Under the pieces are notes generated by a model. It ran no database searches. It was not told the origin of the DNA and saw nothing but the letters and a program-made list of their open reading frames with translations. A DNA stretch of 64,000 nt. It comes from Notamacropus eugenii (lineage: Eukaryota; Chordata; Mammalia; Diprotodontia; Macropodidae). Each line of letters begins with the position of its first letter. Within the stretch, counting starts at the first letter, position 1. Positions 10,800 to 23,645 of this stretch are shown here, in pieces. Made by a program: the position numbers and the translations under genes. The stretch lies in contig NC_092873.1 of NCBI RefSeq assembly GCF_028372415.1, positions 355,722,128 to 355,786,127 on the forward strand, in the 5' to 3' direction.

Positions 10800-11110
10800 T
10801 AACTCAATACCTTTATTGAATTCCTACAGCGTGCAAAAGAACAGTGAGAAATACATGGGTGAATGTCAAGTTCCTACCTGGAAGCAGTGTACAAAAAAGC
10901 AGGGGAGGTTAGATATCTACCCAGGTGACAACATTATTAGGAAGTACAAGGTGAGTGCTTCAAGAGGGACTGTAGGAATTTAGAAGAAGAGGGGGAACAT
11001 TTCTGGGTGGTGCAATAAGGGAAAATTTCTTGGAGGAGGTGGTATTTAAAGTGAGTGATAGGTAGAAATTCCAGATGGAGGTAAAAATGTAGAATGGGAA
11101 AGACCTCCAT
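10800..11110 (+). repeat. L2-like LINE 3' region, intergenic
   Basis: 'ctttattgaattcctacagcg', later 'aaatttcttggaggaggtgg' and 'ttccagatggagg' follow the layout of the L2-type 3' region. Strongly diverged. The stretch 11110-11690 shows no recognisable feature. Confidence 0.45.
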
Positions 11111-11689
11111 AGAAATTTTTTTTAAAAAATGTCATCTCCCTTTCCCCTACATTAACCATTTGTAACACCCAAGGTTGCCTTAAGGTAAAACAATTTGACC
11201 TATTCAGGTCTAAAAGACTTACAGGATTCTGTAAGAATGACCATTCTTAGTCATTTTGCCTAAAGACCAAGTCCAGGCACCAAACTTCTCAAGGAGATCA
11301 CCGAAGGGATAGGGAAACAGACAAAGAGACAGAAGTTTTAGAGAGCCCTTGCCAGGGCTTTGGGCACTCTTGAAGTTTGTAGGACATAGACACAGGATAT
11401 TAGAGCAATGTTTACAGGTTGTAGGGGTTCAGGTGGCTACTGTTGCTGTTAGCTCTTCACCCTCATAGGAAACTGTGAAGGAGATTCCCTTCCAGCACCC
11501 GCAGAGAATGGACTTTTTTGCTTTTCTTTCCAAGGGGCAACTTTTTCTCTCAAAACAACAAAAAAAAAGCTTGAGAAGAAGAGGATTCAGATTGCTGTAA
11601 ATATCGTGGTCTCTTGGCTGTAGCTTCAAAGACAATTCCTCCCCAAACTGTTCTCTTATAAGAACCAATGGTTAACCTGGACATTTCAA

Positions 11690-12420
<731 letters not shown>

Positions 12421-13054
12421 AACACTTTTGTTACAATAATTAGCTTATTTTCATTGTAGGAAACAATGTAATGGTCTTTAAGGTCCACTTGCTTTGGCTT
12501 TAGGGAATTTATATTAGATGAAAAATTCTGAGTTCAGTCATAGTTGTTTTATGCCTCCAATGTTGAGATTTCCTAACAGGTAGAGGTTGGATTCTCTGCA
12601 GAACCACACCCCTCCCTCCCCCCCCCCCCCACAATTAGCCCCTGACTTCTTTATGGAAGAGGCAAAATTATAGTGTCTGTGGATATACAAACATTTATGG
12701 GAAAGCTAAGGAAAGAGCACATTTTTTCTTGGGACTTCCCTCAGCCTTGGTCTTCTTCTCTGAGAATTTCTTTAGAGACAATGATTCTCCTTTCCCTGCC
12801 ACAGCCCAGTCTTTCTTTTGCTTCTCAAAAGAGTGCTGGAAATGACATACTTGCTTTAACTTTTTATACTGATAATATTTAATATAAATTTTAGATTTTA
12901 ATAAGGGCGGTCAACAATACCCAGACATTCAGAATTTCTCCCTCTAATTCTGAGATAGCTGCTTCCTCTTATAGAAATTGTATAGGGAATGCCCCAGTAT
13001 TTCACATATTGACTGATTCATGGAGGTGTACAGACCCTATTTGAACTCAGTTGG

Positions 13055-13360
13055 GATGTTTGATTCAATCAATTCAATTTAATCAAAAAATGTTCATGCC
13101 TAATCAGTCAGTTAATAAACATTAAGTGTCTATTATGTGCCAGGCAAAGAAAGCCAGAAGGCAGTCTCTGGTTTCAAGAAGCTCAGAATCTGCTGGGAGG
13201 GAGACAATATGCAAACAACCATGTATTAATAAACTAAATGCAGGATACATTGGAGATAATAAATGAATGGAGGCATTCTAGCTAGTTAAAGTAGCAAAGC
13301 TAAAAGGTGGTGGTTCCAGTCTAAATCTTACATGTGGTACAGGGAATATGCAGAAAGGTA
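13055..13360 (+). repeat. L2-type LINE 3' end
   Basis: 'taagtgtctattatgtgccaggc', 'gcagtctctggtttcaagaa' and 'gggagacaatatgcaaac' match the L2 tail layout. Confidence 0.6.
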
Positions 13361-13439
13361 TGGGAAAAGAACCAGTTCCTGCCCTCAAAGAGTATAAATT
13401 CTGATTGGGGAGATAACACTTATATTTGCACTAGCAAAC

Positions 13440-13681
13440 TGTACCTTTGTACTAGCCATCCCCAATCATGGAATGTACTCCCTATTTACCTGGGTTTCAA
13501 AGAATTCCTTACTTCCTTTCATGACTCAGCTCAAGTGTCAACTTTACAGAAAGACTTTTCTGATGTCCCCAAATACTAGGGCCCTCTCTTCTCACTATGT
13601 CATTCATTCATATACACACATATATGTATATGTGATATATACATATACCTATTATGCATGTATATACACATACATACATAC

Positions 13682-13736
<55 letters not shown>

Positions 13737-13850
13737 CTCCCTGACAGAATTAAGCTCCTTGTGAGCAGGGATTTTTTTTGTATATCTGTTCCTTGAACCT
13801 AGCACAGAGTTTGCCAATGAGTCCTTAATAAATGTGATATTGATTGAAGA
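13440..13850 (+). repeat. L2 LINE fossil, split by a (GA)n tract
   Basis: 'ggaatgtactccctatttacc', 'actcagctcaagtgtcaac', 'aagctccttgtgagcaggga' and 'ccttaataaatgtgatattg' match the end of the L2 copy at 60.8-62.1 kb. (GA)n and TA-rich sequence interrupt it at 13,600-13,735. Confidence 0.65.
13684..13734 (+). repeat. (AG)n microsatellite
   Basis: About 25 uninterrupted AG units, preceded by a TA/CA-rich stretch from about 13,610. Confidence 0.97.
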
Positions 13851-13859
13851 ATTCAGTTT

Positions 13860-16080
13860 TTTTGGGGGGAGAGGGGGAGGGTTTCTCTTTGGGATTTCTC
13901 CTTTTAAGAGAGTATAAAAGGTGGTAAAGCAATGGTTAGACCCTTAAATACCACCAAGCCAATGATTTTTCCCTTAGGATGCCAATATAGGGTGAAGAGG
14001 CCTCTTTTCTCCATAGACCTCAAAACTGTCTCATTTTGCATAGCAGAAGCCTGCAAAGGCTTCTTAGGCATTCCCAGAGTCCTGTTGCTTGGGTTGCCCC
14101 TCTCTTGAACCAATATCTTCTTCCTACTGTGACTATAACCATGTTCTCCTTCTTGCCCTGTTATTATTTTTGTCCTATCTGAATAGATGTCTAGTTGTGG
14201 CTTCGGTGAGATATAGAGAATGAGATTTTCTTCAATTCTAAAATGTGGAAAAATAGTTCTATCTCACAGGACTGTTGTAAGCAAAGTGCTTTGCTAATCT
14301 CAAAGTGCATGAAAAAGTAAGCCCTGTTTTAGTGACATTGCAGATTTGTCTCTAAACTGTGTGTATTTGCTAGTTGGAAACTGTGCTGTCAGCTTCATTT
14401 CTGGTAGGAAAAGGAGACTGAGTAAAGTGAAGGCACATTCAGCTTGTACAGTTTAAGTCCACTAGGTGTCACTACTACTGTTCTCATTATAGTAACTTTT
14501 GTTATTGGAGGATATTGGAGTAAAGAAGAGGGAGATGAACGATTGATGGGGAAGAGTTATGGAATCTTGGAGAAACTTATTTCCCAAACTGATGCTAGGA
14601 GTTTAATTATCATCAAAAGAAAATTAAGTTACTAAGAGCCAGGTTTTCTTTCTTTGATTTTTTTTTCCCCTTTTAAATCTCTCAAAACAAAGGAGTTTGG
14701 CAGAAGGGGTTGAAATAATTTCTAAGGGTCTGTACTTTGCCAGGTTGATAAGCAACTCTTCTCCTCCCCCTCTTTTTTTTTCTTTTGCTCCAGGTAGCAA
14801 ACCAAGGTCTTCTGGTTTCACTGAAGAAAAAAAAGGTGTGTTTTTTTTTTTAATGCTTAGAGGTACCCTCATATCAAATAAATAATATGAATAACTAAAT
14901 GTAACTTATCAAGTAAAGGTAAAATCTTAAGAAATACACTTATACTCAGACTCCTGGTCTACCTTTCTTTCTACCTAGCTGTATTCAATTTAACATGTAT
15001 TTACTGACTGGTTGTGCTTCTAGGAACCGAGTTGTCCTTCTGTCACCCTAACCATTGATAAGGCCCCACATGTCATCTCCATGTTCAGGTCTAGAGGTTT
15101 TAACATTTGAAGGAGAACAAAGACATCTTGTGATGGCAAACAAAATAGGCTCTTTTCCTGTTTTTTAGTATAACCAAGTTCCTCTGATTGAATCTTGCCT
15201 TTATCAATTAAGAGTCTTTACTAGGAATAAAGTACAGAAACAAAAGTTTCTTTAATTAGAAACCATATATGTATTGTTAATTATTTTAATGTGATTAAAG
15301 ATCTTCCCCACCCATAAATGGGCCTGCTCATTAAGGGGAGTTTGATTAGGGAAGATTTGTGTGAAGGCCCAAGCCTTTTGTTAATGAGGCACTGGTTCTC
15401 AAGGGTTATAATGCCTCTGGTTCTAAATACTCTGAGTTGAGGTTTTACTTTGCAGCTCATTGGAAGTATTTGGCCAGATGAGGACTCTGGGAAGCTGCTA
15501 AGGACCCCTCCCCCCACCTTGGAAAACCCTAATGTTGGTGCTTCCCTCTTTGGTAACTATGGTCAGACAGTTGGACCTGTATGTTGATGGTTAGGCAGAG
15601 GAAGTCATATCTGTTGATCTTTGATTTCTCTGTATTTTCTTTGAAGTTCAGGGTGTTAACTCCCCTGAACTAGGTGAATGATACATGTGCTTGATTAAAG
15701 TGATTGTTAACCCCTCAAAAGCTGCCTTTCCTTTTATGAATGCAGATCTAAGATCCTGTGATAGCAACCCGCCCCGTGTATGTTACAGTATTTACTGTTA
15801 CGAATGTGGAGGGATCAAAGAAGAAAGAAGGTTAAAGGAGCTGACTTTATTTGGTCTAGAAAAGAAAAAGCCAAATGGAGAATTGTAATATATTCTGAAA
15901 GGTTGACCTGGTGGTATCAGGTACCACTCAGGTCAGAGATCAAGGTTTAAAGGGCTACAGTAAGCGAGATGATGGATAAACCTAAGAAAGGACTCCCTGA
16001 GAGCATGGTGGAGGAAACATTGGAAGTCCGCAAACAGTGTAACTAGTTGAGAAATAAGGAGATGTTCTGAGTGAGCTAGG
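13860..16080. other. Intergenic stretch with nothing recognised
   Basis: No splice-compatible exons, RNA gene or clear repeat was seen here. Short ORFs on both strands have ordinary non-coding composition. Confidence 0.4.
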
Positions 16081-16082
16081 GT

Positions 16083-16255
16083 AGCTAAGTGGCACAGTGG
16101 ATAGACTACCCAGGCCAGGAGTCAGGAAGACATATCTTCCTGAGTTCAAATCTGGCCACCTTGGGCAAGTTGCTCAGCCTTGTTTGCCTTAGTTTCCTCA
16201 TCTGTAAAATGAAAGGTCATGAAGTGTCAGACATGACTGAACAACAAAATCTGAG
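16083..16255 (+). repeat. tRNA-derived marsupial-type SINE
   Basis: 'aagtggcacagtggatagac', 'gagttcaaatctggcc', 'ttgggcaagttgctcagcct', 'tttcctcatctgtaaaatg' and 'gtcagacatgactgaa' occur in the order of the abundant marsupial tRNA-derived SINE. Truncated in the middle. Confidence 0.8.
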
Positions 16256-16559
16256 CTGAGTTCCCTCTACCAATGGAGCATTTGGGAGTTAATGGTCCCA
16301 CTCTCTTAGCAGAGGAAAAGGTGGAAGTGATGAAGTAGAATTTCCAGGTTGATGGGATCTTGTGGGATGATAAGATTTTCCCAGTAATGAGCTTCCTGGA
16401 GTGTTGTAGAGAAGTCATAGAAGTTCCAAAGTAGGTGAGAAATGAGGAGGATTAAAGAAATCATCTTGGATTCAAGAAATCAACTGTGTAAGTACAGGTT
16501 GAGGGAAAGTATAGTTAGACCACAACTTATACACAAAAAGATCTGAGAGATATAATGAG

Positions 16560-16860
16560 CTAGCTCAGTATGAATCCATTATGTGACATGGCAGTAAACA
16601 AACAAACAAACAAAAAACAACCAACTAATACAATACTAGGCTGCATAGAGAGCCTGGATATGTATCCTGGCTATATATCCAGAATGAGACAGGTGGTGAT
16701 TCTTATACTCAACTCTGCTCAGACACCATCTTGAATACTGTACTCAGGACTGAATGAACTCTATATCTTAGAAAGGATGTTAACAAAATGGAGAGAGTCC
16801 AGAAGAAGCCAGCCAGGAAGGGGAGAGGATGGGAAACCACACTATCTTGGTTGGTTGGTT
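16560..16860 (+). repeat. CR1/L3-type LINE fragment, sense
   Basis: 'tactcaactctgctcagaca', 'cttgaatactgtactcag', 'gagagagtccagaagaagcc' follow the CR1/L3 ORF2 3' region (the LRPHLEY...VQF block in recognisable nucleotide form). Confidence 0.6.
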
Positions 16861-16963
16861 GGTTGGTGTCCTTCATTCTTGAAAAGGACCAAAATGACCA
16901 TGTAAGATTAGTTGAAGGAGGTGAAGATGTTTATTTGTAGAAGAGAATGCTTGGAGCAGGGAT

Positions 16964-16964
<1 letters not shown>

Positions 16965-17007
<43 letters not shown>

Positions 17008-17008
17008 G
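16965..17008 (+). repeat. (GT)n microsatellite
   Basis: 44 nt of uninterrupted GT units within degraded CR1/L3-like sequence. Confidence 0.97.
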
Positions 17009-17952
17009 ATAATCATTTAATATAAATTTTGGACTTTGATAAGGGTCAGAGCTTAAATTAAGAAGAGCCTGGACCTAACAGTCTCTGAAGTAAACTCAGA
17101 TAATGCCTCTTCCTATGTCAACAAAGCCAGATAGGGCTGACTTAACATTCCTTACGAGACCCTTAACCCAAGATACTATCTTGAATAATGGGATGTTTTA
17201 CATATCTTAATATTTTGAGGACATATACTATGTTATGGCATGTTAATGAAAAAGAAAACACAGACATCCTGGGTTGTAATTTCAATTGAAACTTTGTCAA
17301 ACTCTGTTATCTTATTGTATTTTCAACCTATGCAATTAAGAAATTCCTTTCTAATGGTCTAGTTAATCAATCATGGACACCATAAATCTGAAGGACACAG
17401 ACTACCTTGGATTTTCCTAAAACAGATTTAAGCCTGACTATTCTTGTACTGAGCCAGTCAGGTGTAATTCTGGCTCCATGGATCCATGTAACTGTTACCT
17501 TAAAGGTAATAATAAAAATGTATGCATTTAACCTGTTGCCTTTTATTTAACCAAACTTACAGGTAGACAGTTAGTGTGTGTGGGTGTGGGGAGGCATGAA
17601 TGATAGGATAGCTATCTTCAAGTATGTGCAAAGATCTGTCATCTGGAAGAGACGCATCAGTCGGATCAGGATTCATATCCTGCTTCTGACACATACTGAC
17701 ACTAGTCAGGCTTAACTAGAATTTAAGTCACTTAATTTCTCAGTGCCCTAAGCAATTCTATAAACTACAGGGAAAAAAAGCTGCCTTTTTTTTCTTGGTA
17801 GAGGGACTTCAGGTTCAAGATCTGACATATAATAGGTGCTTAATAGGTATCGATCGCTTGATTGTTCCCTACACTTCTGGATAAAAAAAGAACAAAGGAG
17901 AAATGGGATTATACTTAATCTGCTTGACTCCATAGGTGGAACATAAAGCAGT

Positions 17953-17975
17953 GGGGGGGGGGGGGGGGGGGGGGG
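17953..17975 (+). repeat. Homopolymer of 23 G
   Basis: An unbroken run of 23 G, just before the CR1/L3 3' end. The length should be treated as uncertain because homopolymers are error-prone. Confidence 0.85.
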
Positions 17976-17979
17976 CCAG

Positions 17980-18180
17980 AGAGGAAGATTAGATTCAAAG
18001 TTAGGGAAAACTTCCCAACCAGCAAGCTTCTAAAGTGAAATGGGCTGCCTCTGCTGGAAACCTTTGGGCCAAGGCTGGACGATGCCTTGTGGAGGACATT
18101 GTAGCAAGGACTCCTGCCCGGTAAGGGCCAGACTGCGTGGCCTCTGGCTTTCCTCCCAACTCGGAGATTCTCTGGAACAT
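17980..18180 (+). repeat. CR1/L3 LINE 3' end next to the WIPF2 CpG island
   Basis: 'gggaaaacttcccaaccag', 'aagtgaaatgggctgcctc', 'aaggctggacgatgcc', 'gactgcgtggcctctggc' and 'tcccaactcggagattctc' match the typical CR1/L3 tail. It ends about 220 nt before the CpG island. Confidence 0.75.
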
Positions 18181-18539
18181 CGTGATCCTGGCAGGAGCCA
18201 GAGTCCCCGTCGTCATGACAACATGGAGCTTGGTCACAAGGTGTCTGCTGGGTTAGGCCGGAGCCCAGTTCTCTGTTACCCTTTGGTTACCGAGAGAAAT
18301 TGACTAGTGTGAGAGGGGGGGAGCAGAGGGCGTGGGAGGGAGGGAGGGGCATCCTCACACACTCTCCTCTTTCAGCTCCCACTTCCTCCTTTACCGGGAG
18401 GGAGCGCGCGACCTTCCCAACATGGCGGCCGCGCCCCCCCCTTCGTCATTCCGCAGGGAGGCGTGGCCTCTGGAGGAGCGCATGCGTTCAATATTCCTCG
18501 GCTCCACTCCCTCCTCCTTCCTTCCTCAGCTCCATTTTG

Positions 18540-18843
<304 letters not shown>

Positions 18844-18858
18844 GTGACCCGCGGAGCT

Positions 18859-19070
18859 GGGGGTGGGGGAGAGGAGGGGGTCGTGGGGGAGGGGCTTGAA
18901 GGGAGACGGGGTGAGGGCGGGGTTTTGAAGAATCTCTCCCGAGGGCTGGGTGGGGGGAGGGCTGAGAGAGTGCGGCGCTGAGTGCGGGGGGCGGGTAGGG
19001 AGCCAGGAGGAAGGAGACTGGGGTGGGGAGGGGGAGGGACCCTGGAAGAAGAAACTAAGCTGGAGGATCG
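18859..19070 (+). other. G-run cluster at the start of WIPF2 intron 1
   Basis: Repeated runs of three to six G on the sense strand (18,859-18,894 and again to about 19,060). This is typical G-quadruplex-forming sequence at the first exon-intron boundary of CpG-island genes. Confidence 0.7.
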
Positions 19071-19414
19071 GGGAAGGCTTCTGTCTCCTCCTCCTCTCTC
19101 CTTCCAGACACCTTCCCCACCCCCTTCGAAGGGTCCAGTGAGTCGTGTGCAAGTGACATTCCACAGGACTGCCGGAGACACTGTTTGGGGGGCGAAAGTG
19201 GGCGGGTGTGGAGGGAGGGTGCTGGAAGGGACGTCGGAGAGAAGTCGTGTGGAGGGGGAGCGGGTGGGGGGGGGCGATCTGCCGGAGGCTAAGGTTGGGG
19301 TGCTTGTTAAGAGGGCAGGTGAAGTTGGGGCAGCATGTGGAACCTGACAAGCCGGAGGGTCAGTCGTCGCTGGCGTTACTAGATCCCTATACTGTGTTGC
19401 CAGGCAGTCCTCCG

Positions 19415-20190
19415 CCAGCACTTATTAAGCGCCTACAGAGCACTCACTTGGAAGAGAAAGCTTAAAAGCAAAACAAAAAGCAGTGGTCTGTGCCCCCTGG
19501 AGCTCATGGCATGATGGAGGTAGCGTGTACGTAACTCTGTGAATCTAGGATATGTAGAGTTGGAAGGGCATGTTGGAGGTGGGATCTGAGCAGTCTTGAG
19601 GTAGCCAGGGAGGCTAGGAAGCAAAGCCAAGGAGGGAAAGCATTTCCAGAAGGTGGGGGGGAGGGGTCGGTCTGTGCCCTGGCTGTTGTGAGATGGGCCA
19701 GCCCTGTGTGAGGAATAACAAATAGCTGTTGTAGCTGGATTGTAGAGTTCTGGAGAGGATTCAGGTGTAAGGTAGAAAGGGGCACTGTGTGAAGGGATAG
19801 GGATATATAAAGAAAGGCAAAGGCAGCCCATGCCTTTACGGAGCTCACAATTCTAGTGGGGGAAGCAACAGTAAATTAAGCGTGGATGAGAGATGATCTT
19901 ATGGGAAAAGAGGTGTTTACCAAGGCTCGCCCTTATGAGGATTAGGAGGGATCTAACCAGTGGAATGTAGAAGTCTAAGTGTATTGTCTCATTTGACCAA
20001 CTTTGAGAGGTTGGTCCTACAAGTATTAACCCCATTTTATAGATGTGAAAAATAAGGCTCATAGTGATTAAATAAATATATATGCATGTCTGTCCAGTAG
20101 AGCAATTTTATTTTTTGTTTCATCTCCAGTGCCCTGGTTGCCCAGTGACTGGTACTTATTTGGCGCTTAATAAATGCTAGTCGAGTTGTC
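19415..20190 (+). repeat. L2-like and MIR-like old repeats
   Basis: 'acttattaagcgcctacag', 'cctggagctcatggca', 'gggaaagcatttccagaagg' (L2-type 3' region), then 'attaaccccattttatagatg' and 'gcttaataaatgctag' (MIR/L2-type). Boundaries approximate. Confidence 0.5.
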
Positions 20191-21520
20191 TTTACACACA
20201 TAGTGAAGTGTCAGAGGTAGCATTTCTGCTGAGTTCTCCTAATACAGCCCTCTAAACAACTTAAAAAAGGCATGTGAAACTGAATTCTGAGTTCGAAACT
20301 CTGCCAGCTATAACTCAAATCTAAGAGGAAACTCAGGTGTGTTCCTGAGGTCTCCCTCCCCTACCTGTTTCCAGGCTGCTGTTTTGGCATCCTGTATATC
20401 AAGGGTTGGGGAATACTTGTTTCTGGAGGCCCACAAAAGGGTTCATGGATTTCCAGGTTTGTTACAAGCTAGGTTTCTCTTCCTAGTTCACCTTTAACTT
20501 TGAGGCAAGGCATGGAATTTCTAATGTTTCAGATTTTTCTATATTTTCTAACTAGGGCCCTTTCTTCATACTGGCTCTGAGATATTTAGGACTTTAATTG
20601 GATTAATCCACAAGACATTGGATCATGATAAAGCTATAGCATGAATCAAGCTTTCTGTAACCCTTCTTTCCATTCATGCTCCTTCATGTCCTAGAGAAGA
20701 ATCTGTTGGTATGGCCTAATACATGTGTATTTTTTTTAACTTCATATTTCCAGTGTTCAGTGTGCTACTCTTAGTGTTACTGATATTGGTTGGCATTAGG
20801 CAACATTGTCAGCAGTGGGACTTTAGGACAACTAAATTCAGTTGATAATTTGGCCAGGGGAGGATGCACTGGATTCTTTACACTATTTAGCCATCAGAAT
20901 GTCTGGCTTGCTGTTAGTGATTTAAAACATCTTAATGTTTATAGTTGTCTAATGATTTCCTCTTGGCTTTTTTTGAGAGACAATTAAAGAAAAATGATGT
21001 TTTTGAGGTATTGGGCCAGTTGTCCAGAACTCATAAAATTGACATGCCTGCCTTCTGATGAATTTTATGGTACCCTTTGAACAAATTTAACTTCTTGATT
21101 TTTCTTCTTTAGCAACCTTTAGCTAGCTAGGAAGCTAGCTTTTCTTTTGTCTCTTCCTATTTGAGTGCTGTCTCATTGGTGAGCCTTAGAAGATGTATTC
21201 CTAAAAGCCATCTCTGCCCTTGAGCATAGTTATTTTTTGTGTAATTTCAGAACATTGTTTACCTTAGTGGTTATCTGGCATTGATGAAGATGACTACCTA
21301 AAGACTCAGAATAATGAAATTATCAAGATAGTTTAAAGAACTGAATTTGTGTGTTGAGAGGGAAAATGTGACATTGTCATTCTCAACTTCCAGGAGACTG
21401 TATACTCTTTATTTAAGTCAGTCTTCCTTCCTCTATATTTGCTTGAATATTCCTCATCAGCTAGCTCATGAAGGCAAGATGAACTGTTTTTTAATTTTTC
21501 TTTTTTTCCTTTGTGTTTAG

Positions 21521-21684
21521 TTGGCAGAGTGACCTGGTACACTTGGGTCTCTATTTTCCTAGCATTCTGAAGCCATCCTGAACTTGATAGGCTAGAGATT
21601 CTAGGTGTGTCAGCAGCTCCAGACTTCACTGATGACCCCCCCGGTGAACTAGAGGTTATGAAGAGAGGACACAGTTATTCAGAG
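21521..21684 (+). other. WIPF2: Candidate second 5' UTR exon of WIPF2
   Basis: A strong pyrimidine tract and ag acceptor (ttttcctttgtgtttag) precede 164 nt that end CAGAG followed by gtaaaa. Any ORFs inside are short, consistent with UTR. If spliced to 52,418, an upstream ORF starting at 21,658 runs exactly to the exon end in phase and stops at 52,448. Support is splice-signal based only. Confidence 0.4.
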
Positions 21685-22485
21685 GTAAAATAAGTTCTAC
21701 TTTTACTTGTTTTCATTTTACCTGTAGTTAATCTTTCCTCTTCTCTTTGTCAAGGCTCTTGACAGAATGAATTCACCTTATTCCCTGTCACATTTCCCTG
21801 TTCCTCTGCTGAGGGAGAATAGTTGCAGCAGCAAAGTACATGGTAGTGACCTTCTGTATTTTAGTCTCCTGGGGACACCTTGTCTGTGACTTGGTTTGAT
21901 ACCACGAGGCTGAAAAGAACCTTGACTGCCCCAAATGGGGGTGGAAACAGAAGCTGAGCTGGTTTCCCTTGGCTTAGAGAATGCGTGTTGTCAAAGGAAA
22001 GAATAGCTGCTGACATGCAAGCAGAGACCTCAAAGCAGGGGCCAGCAGTTTGGCACAGTGCATCCCTTGGCCAAATAATTTCTTTTCATCTCCTATCATG
22101 ACTGGTGATCTCCTCAAAGCAGACTCTGGTTGCTGCTGTTCTTCACACAGCTTCCCGGCAGAATTTGGCTGACTTTGTATGGATGGACTGCCTGGCTTTT
22201 GAAGGGGGTGCCCGGGACTGTGGAGGGAGGGGGGGTTGCTGTCAGAAATGAGACTTGTTGGCAGCTCTGAGGGCTGCCTTGAAGGAAAGGAGTCAGTGTC
22301 TTGTCCTAGGATCATTGACTTCTTTCTTAAAAATTGACCTTATTCATTTAATGGCTTAAGTACAGATTGATTACCTTGAACTTATTAGAGAAGTGTTTTT
22401 GGAAGAAGCCTGGCAGAAGTTGCATTTTACCTCCTAATTTTGGAGCTGTTTTGAGTGATCACAAGTTCTAGTTATACTTCTGAGA

Positions 22486-22518
22486 TTTTAGAAAAGTGAT
22501 ATTGTCACTTTTCTAAAA
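22486..22518. repeat. Perfect 14-bp inverted repeat, 5-nt loop
   Basis: Arms 22,486-22,499 (TTTTAGAAAAGTGA) and 22,505-22,518 (its exact reverse complement) around TATTG. It lies in the repeat-poor part of WIPF2 intron 1. Confidence 0.95.
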
Positions 22519-23349
22519 ACCAGAGTTAATAGGAGAAAAATCAGGTGTGGAAGTTACACATCTGCCAATATTTAGAATTTGTGTGTAGGACTGGCAAATT
22601 GTAAAACAAATAGAGTTAGCTTCTCTTTTTGTCATTTATGTGGAGACGTACATCTCAGCAAAAAGATTGAACAGATGAAATATAAAAATTTGTTCCATTC
22701 AACTTTTCTTTTTCTGTGTAAAATTAAAGAAGATTCCTAAAGGTGCTGGAGTGATTCAATCAAAAACTTAATTTCTGAGAGTCTTGAATTTTAATAATTT
22801 CTGATGGTGAGGTCTTTGCTCTTTGGATAATTGTTAATAAGCTTAGCTTCAAATATTTCCTGTTTTTCTGAATCTGGAGTGACTTGGCTACCATCTTTCT
22901 CCCTCTTCAGAATCTGAGGTTCTACTGCAAACTCAGGCTTTAGTAAGATGCATATATTCACTGTGGTTAATGAATTAGTGGCTTGATTTGTAAAACGGTA
23001 TATTCTTTCTATTCTCGTGCCCAAAGAATATTTTGAATGTCTTGTGTTTGAGAAATCTACATAACTAAGGAATATATTTGGATTTTTCTGTAGTACTGGT
23101 CAGTTTGCAGTAACCTATTCTCAAAGCCGGCTGGGTGTTTTTGTCAGTTTCTTCAGAAACTGTTGTGTCCTATCAGGATACAAATTAAGTCCCTTTGAAT
23201 TTTGAAGCTATCCAGTGAAAAGTCTCTGTTTTTCACACTTTTTGTGACAACAGTTCAGTATATAAATTCTGTCTTTGTAGCAACATCCGAATCTGTTTCA
23301 CTTAATGTGAAGCAGAGCCCAGGTTTCTCAGATTGAAGTAGTTCATTTA

Positions 23350-23645
23350 TTTATTTTTAAAAATTAGCTAATTTTTAATTTTCAGTATTCACTTTTATAA
23401 AGTTTGGGGTTCTAAATTTTTTCCTTTCCATCCCTTTCCCCCTTCCCAAGATGGCATACAATCTGATACATGTACAGTCATATTAAGCATAAATATTTCC
23501 ACATTAGTCAGGTTGTGAAAGAAGAATCTGAACAAAAGGGAAAAACCACAAGAAGGAAAAAGAGAAAGAAAATAGTGTGCTTCAATCTGCATTCAGACTT
23601 CATAGTTCTTTCTCTGGATATGGATAACACTTTCCATCCTGAGGA
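23350..23645 (-). repeat. L1 3'-end fragment, antisense
   Basis: 'aagtttggggttctaaatt', 'ccaagatggcatacaatctg', 'ccacattagtcaggttgtga', 'gcattcagacttcatagttc'. Same family as the copies at 40.9 and 59.8 kb. The next 500 nt (23,650-24,160) show nothing clear. Confidence 0.75.

Larger units (their letters stand above)
20200..23340 (+). other. Largely repeat-poor part of WIPF2 intron 1
   Basis: About 3 kb with little recognisable repeat sequence. It contains the candidate 5' UTR exon at 21,521-21,684, a perfect 14-bp hairpin at 22,486-22,518 and a somewhat GC-richer block at about 21,850-22,310. An antisense ORF of 113 codons in that block has no recognised domain. Confidence 0.4.
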
